The position numbers and the translations under genes were made by a program. From Stakelama flava (lineage in GTDB: Bacteria > Pseudomonadota > Alphaproteobacteria > Sphingomonadales > Sphingomonadaceae), in NCBI RefSeq assembly GCF_019351405.1, contig NZ_JAHWZX010000010.1, positions 1 to 64,000 of the forward strand: a stretch of 64,000 nt of DNA. The letters are read 5' to 3'. This document shows positions 9,129 to 16,690 of this stretch, one piece after another. Under the pieces are notes generated by a model that ran no database searches, had not been told where the DNA came from, and was given only the letters and a program-made list of their open reading frames with translations. The first letter of the stretch is position 1, and each line of letters begins with the position of its first letter.

Positions 9129-9856
9129 CCTGCCTTCGTATCCTTCGCGTTCTTGTCGCCCGTTTTGCCGTTTCCGGCGGCCTTGTCCGTATCCGTTCCC
9201 AAAGCACCCGCCATCTGAACGGCACGTTGCCGGACACTATCGGGAATGTCGTCCGACGCGGCCAGATCGCTGTACATCTTGCTCGCCAGGTCCCGCCGGC
9301 CCGAGCGCATATAGGCGATCGCCACCATCTCGCCCGCGCTGCCGAACCAGGGGCTTTCCTTCATCGCCAGCGGGCGCAGCCGCTGAATGACGTCCTGCGG
9401 CTTCATATCGTCATACTGCACCAGCGTCTGACGAATGATCGCCAGATCGCGATAGGGCTGCGGCAGTGCGTCGTCATTGGCGATCTCGGCGAACTTCTTC
9501 GCCGCGCCCTTGGCATCGTCGTTGCGCAGCAGGACATCGGCCTGAACGAAGCGCGACATCGCGCGATAGCCGTCGATCTTTGAAGCGGTCAGCGGTTGAA
9601 GCTGCTTGCCCGCCGCGTCGACATTCTCCTTGCCCAACGCATCGATCGCGGCGTTATACTGAATGCCCGCCTCGGACGCCTTGGCGTTTTTCGCATGCAT
9701 CCAGTACAGCCAGCCACCCACAGCGGCGATCACCACGACGATAGCGATCGCCACCCACACGCCATAGCGCCGGCCGAAGCTCGCAAACTGCTCGCGGCGC
9801 ATCTCTTCATCGACTTCGCGGAAAAAAGCCTCGTTGGACTCGGGGGACAAGGCCAC
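9125..9856 (-). CDS. YfgM-like tetratricopeptide inner-membrane protein
   Basis: A 243-residue protein with a cytoplasmic N-terminus, one membrane span at about residues 31-52 (VWVAIAIVVVIAAVGGWLYW) and a periplasmic TPR-like domain. This is the layout of YfgM, a partner of the Sec translocon and of periplasmic chaperones. The C-terminal tail (about 225-243) is Lys/Asp/Gly-rich and probably unstructured. The start is GTG at 9854-9856 with GGAG about ten bases upstream. The conserved neighbourhood with bamB and der supports the call. Confidence 0.85.
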   Translation of the reverse strand: MALSPESNEAFFREVDEEMRREQFASFGRRYGVWVAIAIVVVIAAVGGWLYWMHAKNAKASEAGIQYNAAIDALGKENVDAAGKQLQPLTASKIDGYRAMSRFVQADVLLRNDDAKGAAKKFAEIANDDALPQPYRDLAIIRQTLVQYDDMKPQDVIQRLRPLAMKESPWFGSAGEMVAIAYMRSGRRDLASKMYSDLAASDDIPDSVRQRAVQMAGALGTDTDKAAGNGKTGDKNAKDTKAG

Positions 9857-9927
9857 GTTGTATCAGCTCCGGCAGAAAAGGGATGGAAGGGCGCGGACCT
9901 TAACCGCGCGCGACGTAAAAACCTAGA

Positions 9928-10788
9928 TCAGTTCTTTGGCGCATAAACCTGCTCCTCACCGGGAAAGGTCCGGGCGCGTACATCGCGGGCATAGGTTTCA
10001 ACCGCGGCGGAAATGCGGCCAGCCAGATTATCGAATTTTTTGACGAAGCGCGGCGTCCGTTCGAACAGGCCCAGCATGTCCTCCGCCACCAGCACCTGCC
10101 CGTCGCACTGCGCCGATGCGCCGATACCGATCGTCGGGCAAGCAAGCGATTGCGTCGCCTCTATCGCAATGGGTTCCACGACGCCTTCCAGAACGACGCT
10201 GAACGCGCCCGCTTCGGCGACCGCCTTCGCATCGTCGAGGATCTTCGCCGCTTCCTCGTCACTGCGCCCGCGCGCACCATAGCCACCCAGCACATTCACC
10301 GCCTGCGGCGTCAATCCGACATGCCCCATCACCGGAACGCCGCGTTCGGACAGGAAGCGCACCGTGTCGGCCATTGCCCGGCCGCCCTCCAGCTTTACCG
10401 CCGCCGCGCCGGTTTCCTTCAACAGGCGCGATGCGCTGGCAAAAGCCTGTTCGGGCGATGCCTCATAGCTGCCGAACGGCATGTCGATGACGACCATCGC
10501 GTGATAGCTGCCGCGCACCACCGCCGCCCCGTGCGCCACCATCATTTCCAGCGTCACCGGCACCGTGGAAGGCAGGCCGTAAATCACCTGGCCCAAGCTG
10601 TCGCCGACCAGCAGCATGTCGCAATGCGGATCGAGCAGTTGCGCCATGCGAACCGTATAGGCGGTCAGCATGACCAGCGGATCGCCGCCCTTGCGCCTGC
10701 GAATCGCTGGCACCGTCATCCGCTTCATCGGCGCGGGCGTCGGGTTTGCGCGGCTGGTCGCCGTGTCGATCGTATAGGTCGTGGACAT
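9928..10788 (-). CDS. panB: 3-methyl-2-oxobutanoate hydroxymethyltransferase
   Basis: Cytoplasmic enzyme that adds a hydroxymethyl group from methylene-tetrahydrofolate to 2-oxoisovalerate, the first step to pantothenate and CoA. The 286-residue protein shows the PanB motifs [32 protein letters not shown] and [11 protein letters not shown] at 10788 is chosen because AGGAG lies eight bases upstream; a further 17 in-frame residues upstream have no ribosome site. panC is not adjacent. Confidence 0.95.
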   Translation of the reverse strand: MSTTYTIDTATSRANPTPAPMKRMTVPAIRRRKGGDPLVMLTAYTVRMAQLLDPHCDMLLVGDSLGQVIYGLPSTVPVTLEMMVAHGAAVVRGSYHAMVVIDMPFGSYEASPEQAFASASRLLKETGAAAVKLEGGRAMADTVRFLSERGVPVMGHVGLTPQAVNVLGGYGARGRSDEEAAKILDDAKAVAEAGAFSVVLEGVVEPIAIEATQSLACPTIGIGASAQCDGQVLVAEDMLGLFERTPRFVKKFDNLAGRISAAVETYARDVRARTFPGEEQVYAPKN

Positions 10789-10840
10789 CGCCCGCGCTCC
10801 TAGCGCTTGCGCCTGCGCGACGCCAGCGCTCCGCACCATG

Positions 10841-10890
10841 ACGTAAGATATAATTTACTTGATGTATTATATTTTTTACATTTAGTCGAG
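10841..10890 (+). promoter_or_regulatory. AT-rich promoter/operator island upstream of the membrane-protein/XRE pair
   Basis: About 45 bases of A/T-rich sequence, with TATAAT at 10849-10854 and two loosely repeated blocks (TATAATTTACTT and TATTTTTTACAT), stand out in a GC-rich setting between divergent panB and the + strand pair. It probably carries the + strand promoter and may be where the downstream XRE repressor binds; both points are inference. Confidence 0.45.
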
Positions 10891-10913
10891 TTGAGCAAAC
10901 ATTGAGGTGCGGG

Positions 10914-11351
10914 ATGGCGTACAAGGAGAAGATCGCATGGCTTACGCTGGGGTCGATGCTGGTGGCCTATGGTGTCTATTTTTCGCTGCTTGCGCTATAT
11001 TTCGATCCTGCTGCGCCCGACGGCCCCCGCATTTTGAGGATGCTGATCCTGTTCGGCAGTGTAACCATTGTTCAGGCGATCTTCGTGGCGATCGTGGCGG
11101 CGATTATCGCGATCGGCGCCCGTCGCGCCGGTGAAGACCGACCCGACGAACGCGACAGGGCGATCGCCAGACGCGGCACAAATGCGGCGTATTTCGTATT
11201 GATGACGGGCATGATCCTGGTCGGCGTCGTCATGCCTTTCGGCGATCCCCGATGGAAGATCACCAATGCGGCGCTGCTCGCGCTGGTGATTGCAGAGGCG
11301 ACCCGCCACACCCTGATCATCGCCAGCTATCGCCGGGGCTGGCATGGCTAA
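10914..11351 (+). CDS. Four-span membrane protein, unknown function
   Basis: A 145-residue protein with four predicted membrane helices at about residues 6-30, 43-71, 93-112 and 119-139, separated by a basic/acidic loop (RRAGEDRPDERDRAIARRG). I chose ATG at 10914, with GAGG seven bases upstream, over a TTG at 10902. It overlaps the following XRE regulator gene by eight bases. Such a small membrane protein paired with a tiny HTH protein is a recurrent bacterial arrangement (DUF2178-like cases), but I cannot assign a function. Confidence 0.75.
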   Translation: MAYKEKIAWLTLGSMLVAYGVYFSLLALYFDPAAPDGPRILRMLILFGSVTIVQAIFVAIVAAIIAIGARRAGEDRPDERDRAIARRGTNAAYFVLMTGMILVGVVMPFGDPRWKITNAALLALVIAEATRHTLIIASYRRGWHG

Positions 11352-11559
11352 ACCACCGATCAGCAACGATATCCGAACGCTTCGTTTTCTGGCCGCTGAA
11401 ATGACCCAGGCCGATCTGGGCGCGCGGGTGGGCGTCACGCGTCAGACCATCGCCGCGATCGAACAAGGCAGATATTCGCCCTCGCTGGAAACCGCCTTCC
11501 GCATCGCACGGGTCTTCGCGAAACCGCTTGAAGAGGTGTTTCGCTGGGACGGCGGTTGA
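11344..11559 (+). CDS. XRE-family transcriptional regulator
   Basis: A 71-residue single-domain helix-turn-helix protein. The HTH is at about residues 20-45 (MTQADLGARVGVTRQTIAAI) and the end EEVFRWDGG is typical of the YozG/plasmid-type subgroup. It begins inside the end of the membrane-protein gene (overlap 11344-11351), so the two are made together. It most likely represses its own promoter in the AT-rich island at 10841-10890. Confidence 0.88.
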   Translation: MAKPPISNDIRTLRFLAAEMTQADLGARVGVTRQTIAAIEQGRYSPSLETAFRIARVFAKPLEEVFRWDGG

Positions 11560-11565
11560 ACGCGC

Positions 11566-11913
11566 CTACAGCAGCGTCTCGCCATATTCGCCGGGTTTAA
11601 ATCCGACCAAGATGCCGCCGGGATATTCGAGTACCGGGCGTTTGATCATTGCCGGGTTTTCGACCATCAGCGCGATTGCGCGCGCGCGATCGATATCCTG
11701 TTTCTGTGCATCGGGCAGCTTGCGAAACGTCGTGCCCGCCTTGTTAAGCAGCTTTTCCCAACCCACCCGATCGGCCCATAATTCCAGCGTCGCCGCGTCG
11801 ATCCCGTCGGCGCGATAGTCGTGAAAACGATAACCTATCCCATGTTCGTCAAGCCAGGCGCGCGCCTTCTTCATCGTATCGCAATTTTTGATGCCGTGGA
11901 TCGTGACGCTCAT
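11566..11913 (-). CDS. ArsC/Spx-family reductase-like protein (YffB type)
   Basis: A 115-residue thioredoxin-fold protein starting MSVTIHGIKNCDTMKKARAWL. The NCDTMKKA segment with Cys11 is characteristic of the YffB branch of the ArsC family, whose members resemble glutaredoxin-dependent arsenate reductases but whose substrate is uncertain. The end RPVLEYPGGILVGFKP fits this family. AGGAG six bases upstream fixes ATG at 11913. It overlaps the preceding lipoprotein gene by four bases. Confidence 0.85.
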   Translation of the reverse strand: MSVTIHGIKNCDTMKKARAWLDEHGIGYRFHDYRADGIDAATLELWADRVGWEKLLNKAGTTFRKLPDAQKQDIDRARAIALMVENPAMIKRPVLEYPGGILVGFKPGEYGETLL

Positions 11914-12512
11914 TTTCCGCTCCTGCACTCGCGAATGACCTGTTTCAACGCCGGGGCGACCGGCACCGACAATGGCGACCGCCCGTCCAGATCGGTTTCC
12001 AACGTGCCCGACGTCGCGAGCAGCTTGTCCAGCCAGGGATCGCGCAGCGGCATCTGCCCGGTATAGCCCGGTTCATCGGTCCTGCCCGAAAATGCGCGCA
12101 CCAGCGACGCCCCTTCTACCAGCGACAGATTCAGGTTGGCGACCGGCGGTACCTGCGAATCGTCGGATGTCCGGTGAAAGACCAGCGCATCATCCGCCCG
12201 GTCGCACGCGATGCTCAGGCTGGCCGCGCCCTGCCCCGTTCCAAACACCGCGCCGTCACCAGACGCGTACCAGCGGCTTGCACGCCCCGGTTCGGGCGGA
12301 ACCGTTTCGGACGGGTCCGACGCGATGACCGGCTTCACCACCGGCGGCCCGTCCGGACTGGGCGTCGGGCCGGGATCGGGCGCCGCGATGTTGGCGCTGT
12401 TGTCTGCGGTTCTGGCGTCGGGCGAACATCCGGGCAGGCCGACGGCAATCGCGACGGCCAGCGACATCCCCGTCGCGCATTGACGGGACCGTACGGTGCT
12501 CCTGCGCATCAT
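11910..12512 (-). CDS. Hypothetical lipoprotein with Pro-rich linker
   Basis: About 200 residues. The N-terminus has a signal with lipobox GLPGC, followed by an unstructured Pro/Asp/Ala linker (NIAAPDPGPTPSPDGP) and a globular region starting near RWYASGDGAVFG. I do not recognise the domain. ATG at 12512 is one base after the stop of the next lipoprotein gene; ATG at 12509 is equally possible. It overlaps the ArsC-like gene by four bases. The linker resembles the one in its neighbour, which hints at a shared origin. Confidence 0.6.
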   Translation of the reverse strand: MMRRSTVRSRQCATGMSLAVAIAVGLPGCSPDARTADNSANIAAPDPGPTPSPDGPPVVKPVIASDPSETVPPEPGRASRWYASGDGAVFGTGQGAASLSIACDRADDALVFHRTSDDSQVPPVANLNLSLVEGASLVRAFSGRTDEPGYTGQMPLRDPWLDKLLATSGTLETDLDGRSPLSVPVAPALKQVIRECRSGK

Positions 12513-12513
12513 A

Positions 12514-13410
12514 TTACGGAAAGTGGCAGGAAGCACCTGCCCATAGCCGCGCGATTTTCGCCTGCGCGCCGTCGCCTGACAGCAACGCATGCATAGCGCC
12601 CGCCTTCACCTCACGCCCTTCGCTGTTCGCGACGTTTTCCACCTTGTAGGAGGATGCGAATTGCTTGCGCGTCGAACCGATGCCCACACCCGACATGGTC
12701 GACACCTTTGACGGCGCTTGCAGCGACCAGCCGACGAAATCACCGTCCTTCACCAACAGCGTCAGGCCATCATCGAAGCGCGCAAAATCCAGCGGCCCCG
12801 ATTCGCATTCTCGGTTCGTCCCGCGTTCCACCGGTTCCCCGGCGGCACGCCCGACCGCATCGAGCGCGTCCGAAGCCTGCGTCCCGAATTGCACGCGCCG
12901 GGTTCGCCCGCTTTGCGGGTCGACCAGCGCGATCGAATCGGGCGCGATGTTGAGCAGCGGCGTGACGGTCGCCTGCCCATTTGCGCCCTTCCCGCCGTTG
13001 GTGGCGGAACAGCGCACCCGCACATCCTCTCCGCCATTGGCGCGCACGGTCAACCTGCCGTCATCGCCTAGCGTAAGGGTGAATTGCTCCTCGCGCGTGA
13101 TGCCTTCGCTGTCGAGCACGGCATTGACCTTCACCGAATCATCTTCGCCCTTGGTGACCGATGCTACCCGGGCGCTGCCGTCGTAAAATTGCAGTTGCCG
13201 GGCCGCTATGGTCAGCCGCATATCGCTCGCCGCCGCCGAACAGCTTGCCGCATCCTGATCCCATGTACCGGTGAAGCGCGCCGGAATATCGGGCGACGGA
13301 TCGGGCGCGCCCACATTCGCGATTCCCGCGTCCTGATTATCCGGCGTTTCGCCATTGCCGCCGCATCCGGCGAGCATGGCAAGTGCGATCACCGCCAGTC
13401 CGCGCATCAT
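12514..13410 (-). CDS. Hypothetical lipoprotein, about 298 residues
   Basis: MMRGLAVIALAMLAGC is a textbook lipoprotein signal. It is followed by a linker (NVGAPDPSPDIP), a domain beginning FTGTWDQDAASC near residue 45, and a C-terminal half with the segment GVGIGSTRKQFA and a Cys at the end (AGASCHFP). I do not recognise a named family. AAGGA about eight bases before ATG 13410 favours this start; ATG at 13434 would overlap the nth-like gene stop. It is co-directional with nth-like upstream and a lipoprotein downstream. Confidence 0.6.
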   Translation of the reverse strand: MMRGLAVIALAMLAGCGGNGETPDNQDAGIANVGAPDPSPDIPARFTGTWDQDAASCSAAASDMRLTIAARQLQFYDGSARVASVTKGEDDSVKVNAVLDSEGITREEQFTLTLGDDGRLTVRANGGEDVRVRCSATNGGKGANGQATVTPLLNIAPDSIALVDPQSGRTRRVQFGTQASDALDAVGRAAGEPVERGTNRECESGPLDFARFDDGLTLLVKDGDFVGWSLQAPSKVSTMSGVGIGSTRKQFASSYKVENVANSEGREVKAGAMHALLSGDGAQAKIARLWAGASCHFP

Positions 13411-13430
13411 TTCCGGTTTCCTTTCCCGCT

Positions 13431-14138
13431 TCATGCTTCCGCGCTTTCGCCGGCGCGTCGCAGCCGCTTGTCGGGATAACGGCATAGCGAGGCAAGGAAA
13501 CAATCGGCACATTTGGGCGCCCGGCCGGTGCATACGCGCTTGCCGAAGCGGATCAACCAGAAATGCCCCTCCGGCTTTACCCAGTCGGGCGCGCGTTCGT
13601 CCAGCGCCTCGGCGATCTTCGCCTCGGTCGATCCCAGCGCCAGCCCGGTGCGCTCGCATACCCGGCCGACATGCGTGTCGACCGCAATCGCGTCGCCGCC
13701 AAAGGTGAATGCCAGCACGATATCGGCGCATTTACGGCCGATGCCGTGCATCGAAAGCAGGCCCTGCCGCGTATCGGGTACATGCCCGTCATGATCGTCG
13801 ATCAACTGGCGGCAGAATTTGCGAATCGCCTTCGCCTTGTTGTTGTACAGCCCCGCGGGCCGAATCGCATCGATCAAAGTGGCGTCATCCAGCGCGAGCA
13901 TCGCCTGCGGCGTTTCGGCCAGACGGAACAGCGCGCGCGTGGCCTTTGCCGTGTTGCTGTCACGCGACTGGGCCGAAAGCATGCATGCGATGCAGGATCG
14001 AAACGCGTCGGGCTGCCCTTTCGGCCCCTTCGCATTCGCCATATCGCCGCCCATCGCGTCGCGCAGCAGTTCAAAGGTCCGTTCAACCTCTTGCGCATCA
14101 AGCAGCCTGTCGGCCACCACTTCTCTTCCATTCGCCAT
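13431..14138 (-). CDS. Endonuclease III-like DNA glycosylase
   Basis: A 235-residue base-excision-repair glycosylase/AP lyase that removes oxidised pyrimidines. The helix-hairpin-helix LLSMHGIGRKCAD carries Lys136 as the lyase nucleophile, and VDTHVGR supplies Asp154. The [4Fe-4S] loop CTGRAPKCADCFLASLC has the C-x6-C-x2-C-x5-C spacing at the C-terminus. Start ATG at 14138 (MANGREVV); no strong ribosome site is visible and a longer frame exists upstream. It heads the lipoprotein/ArsC-like cluster. Confidence 0.88.
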   Translation of the reverse strand: MANGREVVADRLLDAQEVERTFELLRDAMGGDMANAKGPKGQPDAFRSCIACMLSAQSRDSNTAKATRALFRLAETPQAMLALDDATLIDAIRPAGLYNNKAKAIRKFCRQLIDDHDGHVPDTRQGLLSMHGIGRKCADIVLAFTFGGDAIAVDTHVGRVCERTGLALGSTEAKIAEALDERAPDWVKPEGHFWLIRFGKRVCTGRAPKCADCFLASLCRYPDKRLRRAGESAEA

Positions 14139-14292
14139 GGCCAAGCAAAGCCGGAAACGAAAAAAGAGTTCCCTGCCCGTCGGCGCTTGGGCGCGGCCAA
14201 CCACAGCCCCTTCCCCGCGCCACGGAAGAACGGCCCTTCAATCACCTATTACCAGCAGCGCTGTTCAAGAAGACGCAAAGGCTTGCATCATC

Positions 14293-14470
14293 GCGTGATC
14301 CGGGCGGCCTTGCCCCGCAAGCCCATTATTTCCTCGACTATGCGGCGGCTTGCCCCGCCGGGTGATCCGGGCGGCCCGCCCCGCAAGCCCGCTATTTCCT
14401 CGCCCGTGCGGCGGCTTGCGCCGCCGAATGATCCGGGCGGGCTTGCCCCACAAGCCCGCTATTTCCGGAT
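14293..14470. repeat. Tandem ~66-bp repeats with a GC-rich hairpin, nth to guaA gap
   Basis: Two and a half copies of a unit beginning TGATCCGGGCGG start near 14296, 14363 and 14429 (periods 67 and 66). Each full copy contains CAAGCCC, TATTTCCTCG and an inverted repeat GCGGCGGCTTGC with CCGCCG. The repeats fill the stretch just before the guaA stop. The rest of the gap (14139-14292) shows nothing recognisable. Reading the minus strand gives a repetitive basic peptide that I do not accept as a gene. Confidence 0.8.
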
Positions 14471-16029
14471 CATTCCCACTCGATCGTGCCGGGGGGTTTG
14501 CTGGTATAGTCGTACACGACGCGGTTCACGCCGCGCACTTCGTTGACGATCCGGGTCGCCACGCGGGGCAGGAAATCGCCGGGAAAGGGAAAAACTTCCG
14601 CCGTCATGCCGTCAGTCGACGTCACCGCGCGCAGCGCAAGGACGTGGTCATAGGTACGCCCGTCGCCCATCACCCCCACCGTGCGTACCGGAAGCAGCAC
14701 CGCGAACGCCTGCCAGATCGCGTCATACAGGCCTGCGCTGCGGATTTCCTCCAGATAGATCGCATCGGCCTTGCGCAGGATGTCGCAGCGTTCCTTGCTC
14801 ACCTCTCCCGGAATGCGGATGGCGAGGCCCGGACCGGGGAACGGATGGCGTCCGACAAAGGCTTCGGGCAGGCCCAGTTCCTTGCCCAGCGCGCGCACCT
14901 CGTCCTTGAACAGTTCGCGCAGCGGCTCGACCAGCTTCATGTTCATGCGTTCGGGCAGGCCGCCGACATTGTGATGGCTCTTGATGGTCACGCTCGGCCC
15001 GCCGGTGAAGCTGACGCTTTCGATCACATCGGGGTACAGTGTCCCCTGGGCGAGGAATTGCGCGCCGCCGATCTTCTTAGCCTCTTCCTCGAACACGTCG
15101 ATAAAGGTCTTGCCGATGAACTTGCGCTTCTGTTCGGGGTCGGTCACCCCGGCCAGGCCGTGCAGGAACAGCGTTTCGGCCTGCACATGGACGAGCGGGA
15201 TATTGTAGCTGCCGCGGAACAGGCCGACGACCTGCTCCGCCTCCCCGGAGCGCAGCAAGCCATGATCGACAAAGACGCAGGTGAGTTGGTCGCCGATCGC
15301 TTCGTGGATCAGCACCGCGGCAACCGCCGAATCGACACCGCCCGACAGTCCGCAAATCACACGGGCATCGCCCACCTGTTCGCGGATTTCGGCGATCTTC
15401 GCATCGCGGAATTCAGCCATTGTCCAGTCGCCAGACAGGCCACAGACATGGCGCGCGAAATTGGCGATCAGCCGAGCCCCGTCGGGGGTGTGAACGACTT
15501 CGGGGTGAAACTGCATCCCGTAATAGCGGCGGCTGTCATCGGCGATGACGGCATAGGGCGCGCCCGGACTTGTCGCCACCACGCGGAAACCGGGCGCAAG
15601 GTCGGCGACCCGGTCGCCATGGCTCATCCACACCTGATGCGTTTCGCCGATATTCCACAATCCGTTGAACAGTTCGCACCCGGCGTCGATTTCGATGAAA
15701 GCGCGGCCGAATTCGCCCGAATCGCCCTGCTCGACCGCACCGCCAAGCTGCTCCATCATCACCTGCTGGCCATAGCAGATGCCGAAAACCGGAACGCCCG
15801 AATCGAAAATCGCCTGCGGCGCGCGCGGGCTGTCGGCTTCGGGGACCGATGCGGGACTGCCCGACAGGATGACGCCCTTTGGCTTCATCCGTTCGAACGC
15901 CTCCGCTGCGGAGTTGAACGGTGCGATTTCGCTATAGACGCCCGCTTCGCGCACCCGGCGCGCGATAAGCTGGGTCACCTGGCTGCCGAAATCGACGATC
16001 AGGATGGAATCGGGATCAAGCGCGGTCAT
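14470..16029 (-). CDS. guaA: GMP synthase (glutamine-hydrolysing)
   Basis: Converts XMP to GMP with ATP and glutamine. The 519-residue protein has an N-terminal class I glutaminase (GICYGQQV with the catalytic Cys, GMQFHPEV with the His/Glu), an ATP pyrophosphatase domain ([10 protein letters not shown]-loop-like motif near residue 230) and a C-terminal dimerisation domain ending with [13 protein letters not shown], the classic GuaA terminus. Length agrees with the family. guaB is not in this window. Confidence 0.97.
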   Translation of the reverse strand: MTALDPDSILIVDFGSQVTQLIARRVREAGVYSEIAPFNSAAEAFERMKPKGVILSGSPASVPEADSPRAPQAIFDSGVPVFGICYGQQVMMEQLGGAVEQGDSGEFGRAFIEIDAGCELFNGLWNIGETHQVWMSHGDRVADLAPGFRVVATSPGAPYAVIADDSRRYYGMQFHPEVVHTPDGARLIANFARHVCGLSGDWTMAEFRDAKIAEIREQVGDARVICGLSGGVDSAVAAVLIHEAIGDQLTCVFVDHGLLRSGEAEQVVGLFRGSYNIPLVHVQAETLFLHGLAGVTDPEQKRKFIGKTFIDVFEEEAKKIGGAQFLAQGTLYPDVIESVSFTGGPSVTIKSHHNVGGLPERMNMKLVEPLRELFKDEVRALGKELGLPEAFVGRHPFPGPGLAIRIPGEVSKERCDILRKADAIYLEEIRSAGLYDAIWQAFAVLLPVRTVGVMGDGRTYDHVLALRAVTSTDGMTAEVFPFPGDFLPRVATRIVNEVRGVNRVVYDYTSKPPGTIEWE

Positions 16030-16110
16030 GCCCGAGGCAGATAGCAGATGCCGCGTAGAGGGGAAGTGGTAGCGAACCGGTCGCCCGCGCCGAACGCCAT
16101 ACGATCGCGC

Positions 16111-16650
16111 CTATTGCGCGCCGATCGCGACATGGTCGTAACTGATCTCGCGCGCGATCCGCCATCCGTCTGGCATCCTGCGCCACAGGTGAAGGAACGT
16201 CGCCTCTTCGACCAGGCGATCGGGCCTGCCCGCTTCGATCAGGTAAAAGCGATGCCGACCGATCTGCATCACCCGCCCCTCGCCTAGCGCATGAAAGCTG
16301 TTGCTGCCCGGAATGAACTCACGGCGCAGCACCTCTGCCTCACCACGCGCGCGCCGGTTACAGGTTTCGATACCGTCAGCGAGAAACTGGTCGCCATTGG
16401 CGGCGATCAGCCCTTCGCGGTCGTGATAGAATTCGAAATCATCGGTCACCATCGCCCGCATCGCCTGCGGATCGCACCGATCGAACGCCGCCGCGAACAG
16501 TTGCGCGTCGCGTTCGATCAGGCGCGCGACAATGTCGGGCGCGACATGGGTACGCGCCGTGCGTGCCGCCGGTTGCCGCTGCGCATGTGTCGCCGAAGGG
16601 AGAGCCAATAGGGCGAAGGCAGCGACGGTGGTTCCAAATAGGCTTCGCAT
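16111..16650 (-). CDS. Secreted NTF2-like (DUF4440/SnoaL) protein
   Basis: A 179-residue protein with an N-terminal signal (MRSLFGTTVAAFALLALP, cleavage after about THA-Q) and an NTF2-like fold: DIVARLIERDAQLFAAAFDRCD, then FEFYHDREG and a closing strand with GWRIAREISYDH. Such domains bind small ligands or stabilise other proteins; the role here is unknown. The start ATG (16648-16650) lies inside the 3' arm of a perfect hairpin and has no ribosome site, see 16642-16680. Confidence 0.8.
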   Translation of the reverse strand: MRSLFGTTVAAFALLALPSATHAQRQPAARTARTHVAPDIVARLIERDAQLFAAAFDRCDPQAMRAMVTDDFEFYHDREGLIAANGDQFLADGIETCNRRARGEAEVLRREFIPGSNSFHALGEGRVMQIGRHRFYLIEAGRPDRLVEEATFLHLWRRMPDGWRIAREISYDHVAIGAQ

Positions 16651-16680
16651 GTGTGTTGCGTATCAACACACATGCGAAGC
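16642..16680 (-). promoter_or_regulatory. Perfect 17-bp inverted repeat covering a start codon
   Basis: GCTTCGCATGTGTGTTG at 16642-16658 and its exact complement at 16664-16680 are separated by CGTAT. Read on the minus strand, the 3' arm contains the ATG of the NTF2-like gene, so the start would be sealed in the RNA. There is no T-tract, so it is a poor simple terminator of the upstream oligopeptidase gene. Both arms hold an ATG. Confidence 0.85.
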
Positions 16681-16690
16681 GCAAGCGCGA

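Noticed and set aside
14265..14453. A repetitive basic peptide on the minus strand in the tandem repeats
   Set aside because: It is a by-product of the repeated DNA; no start or ribosome site supports it.
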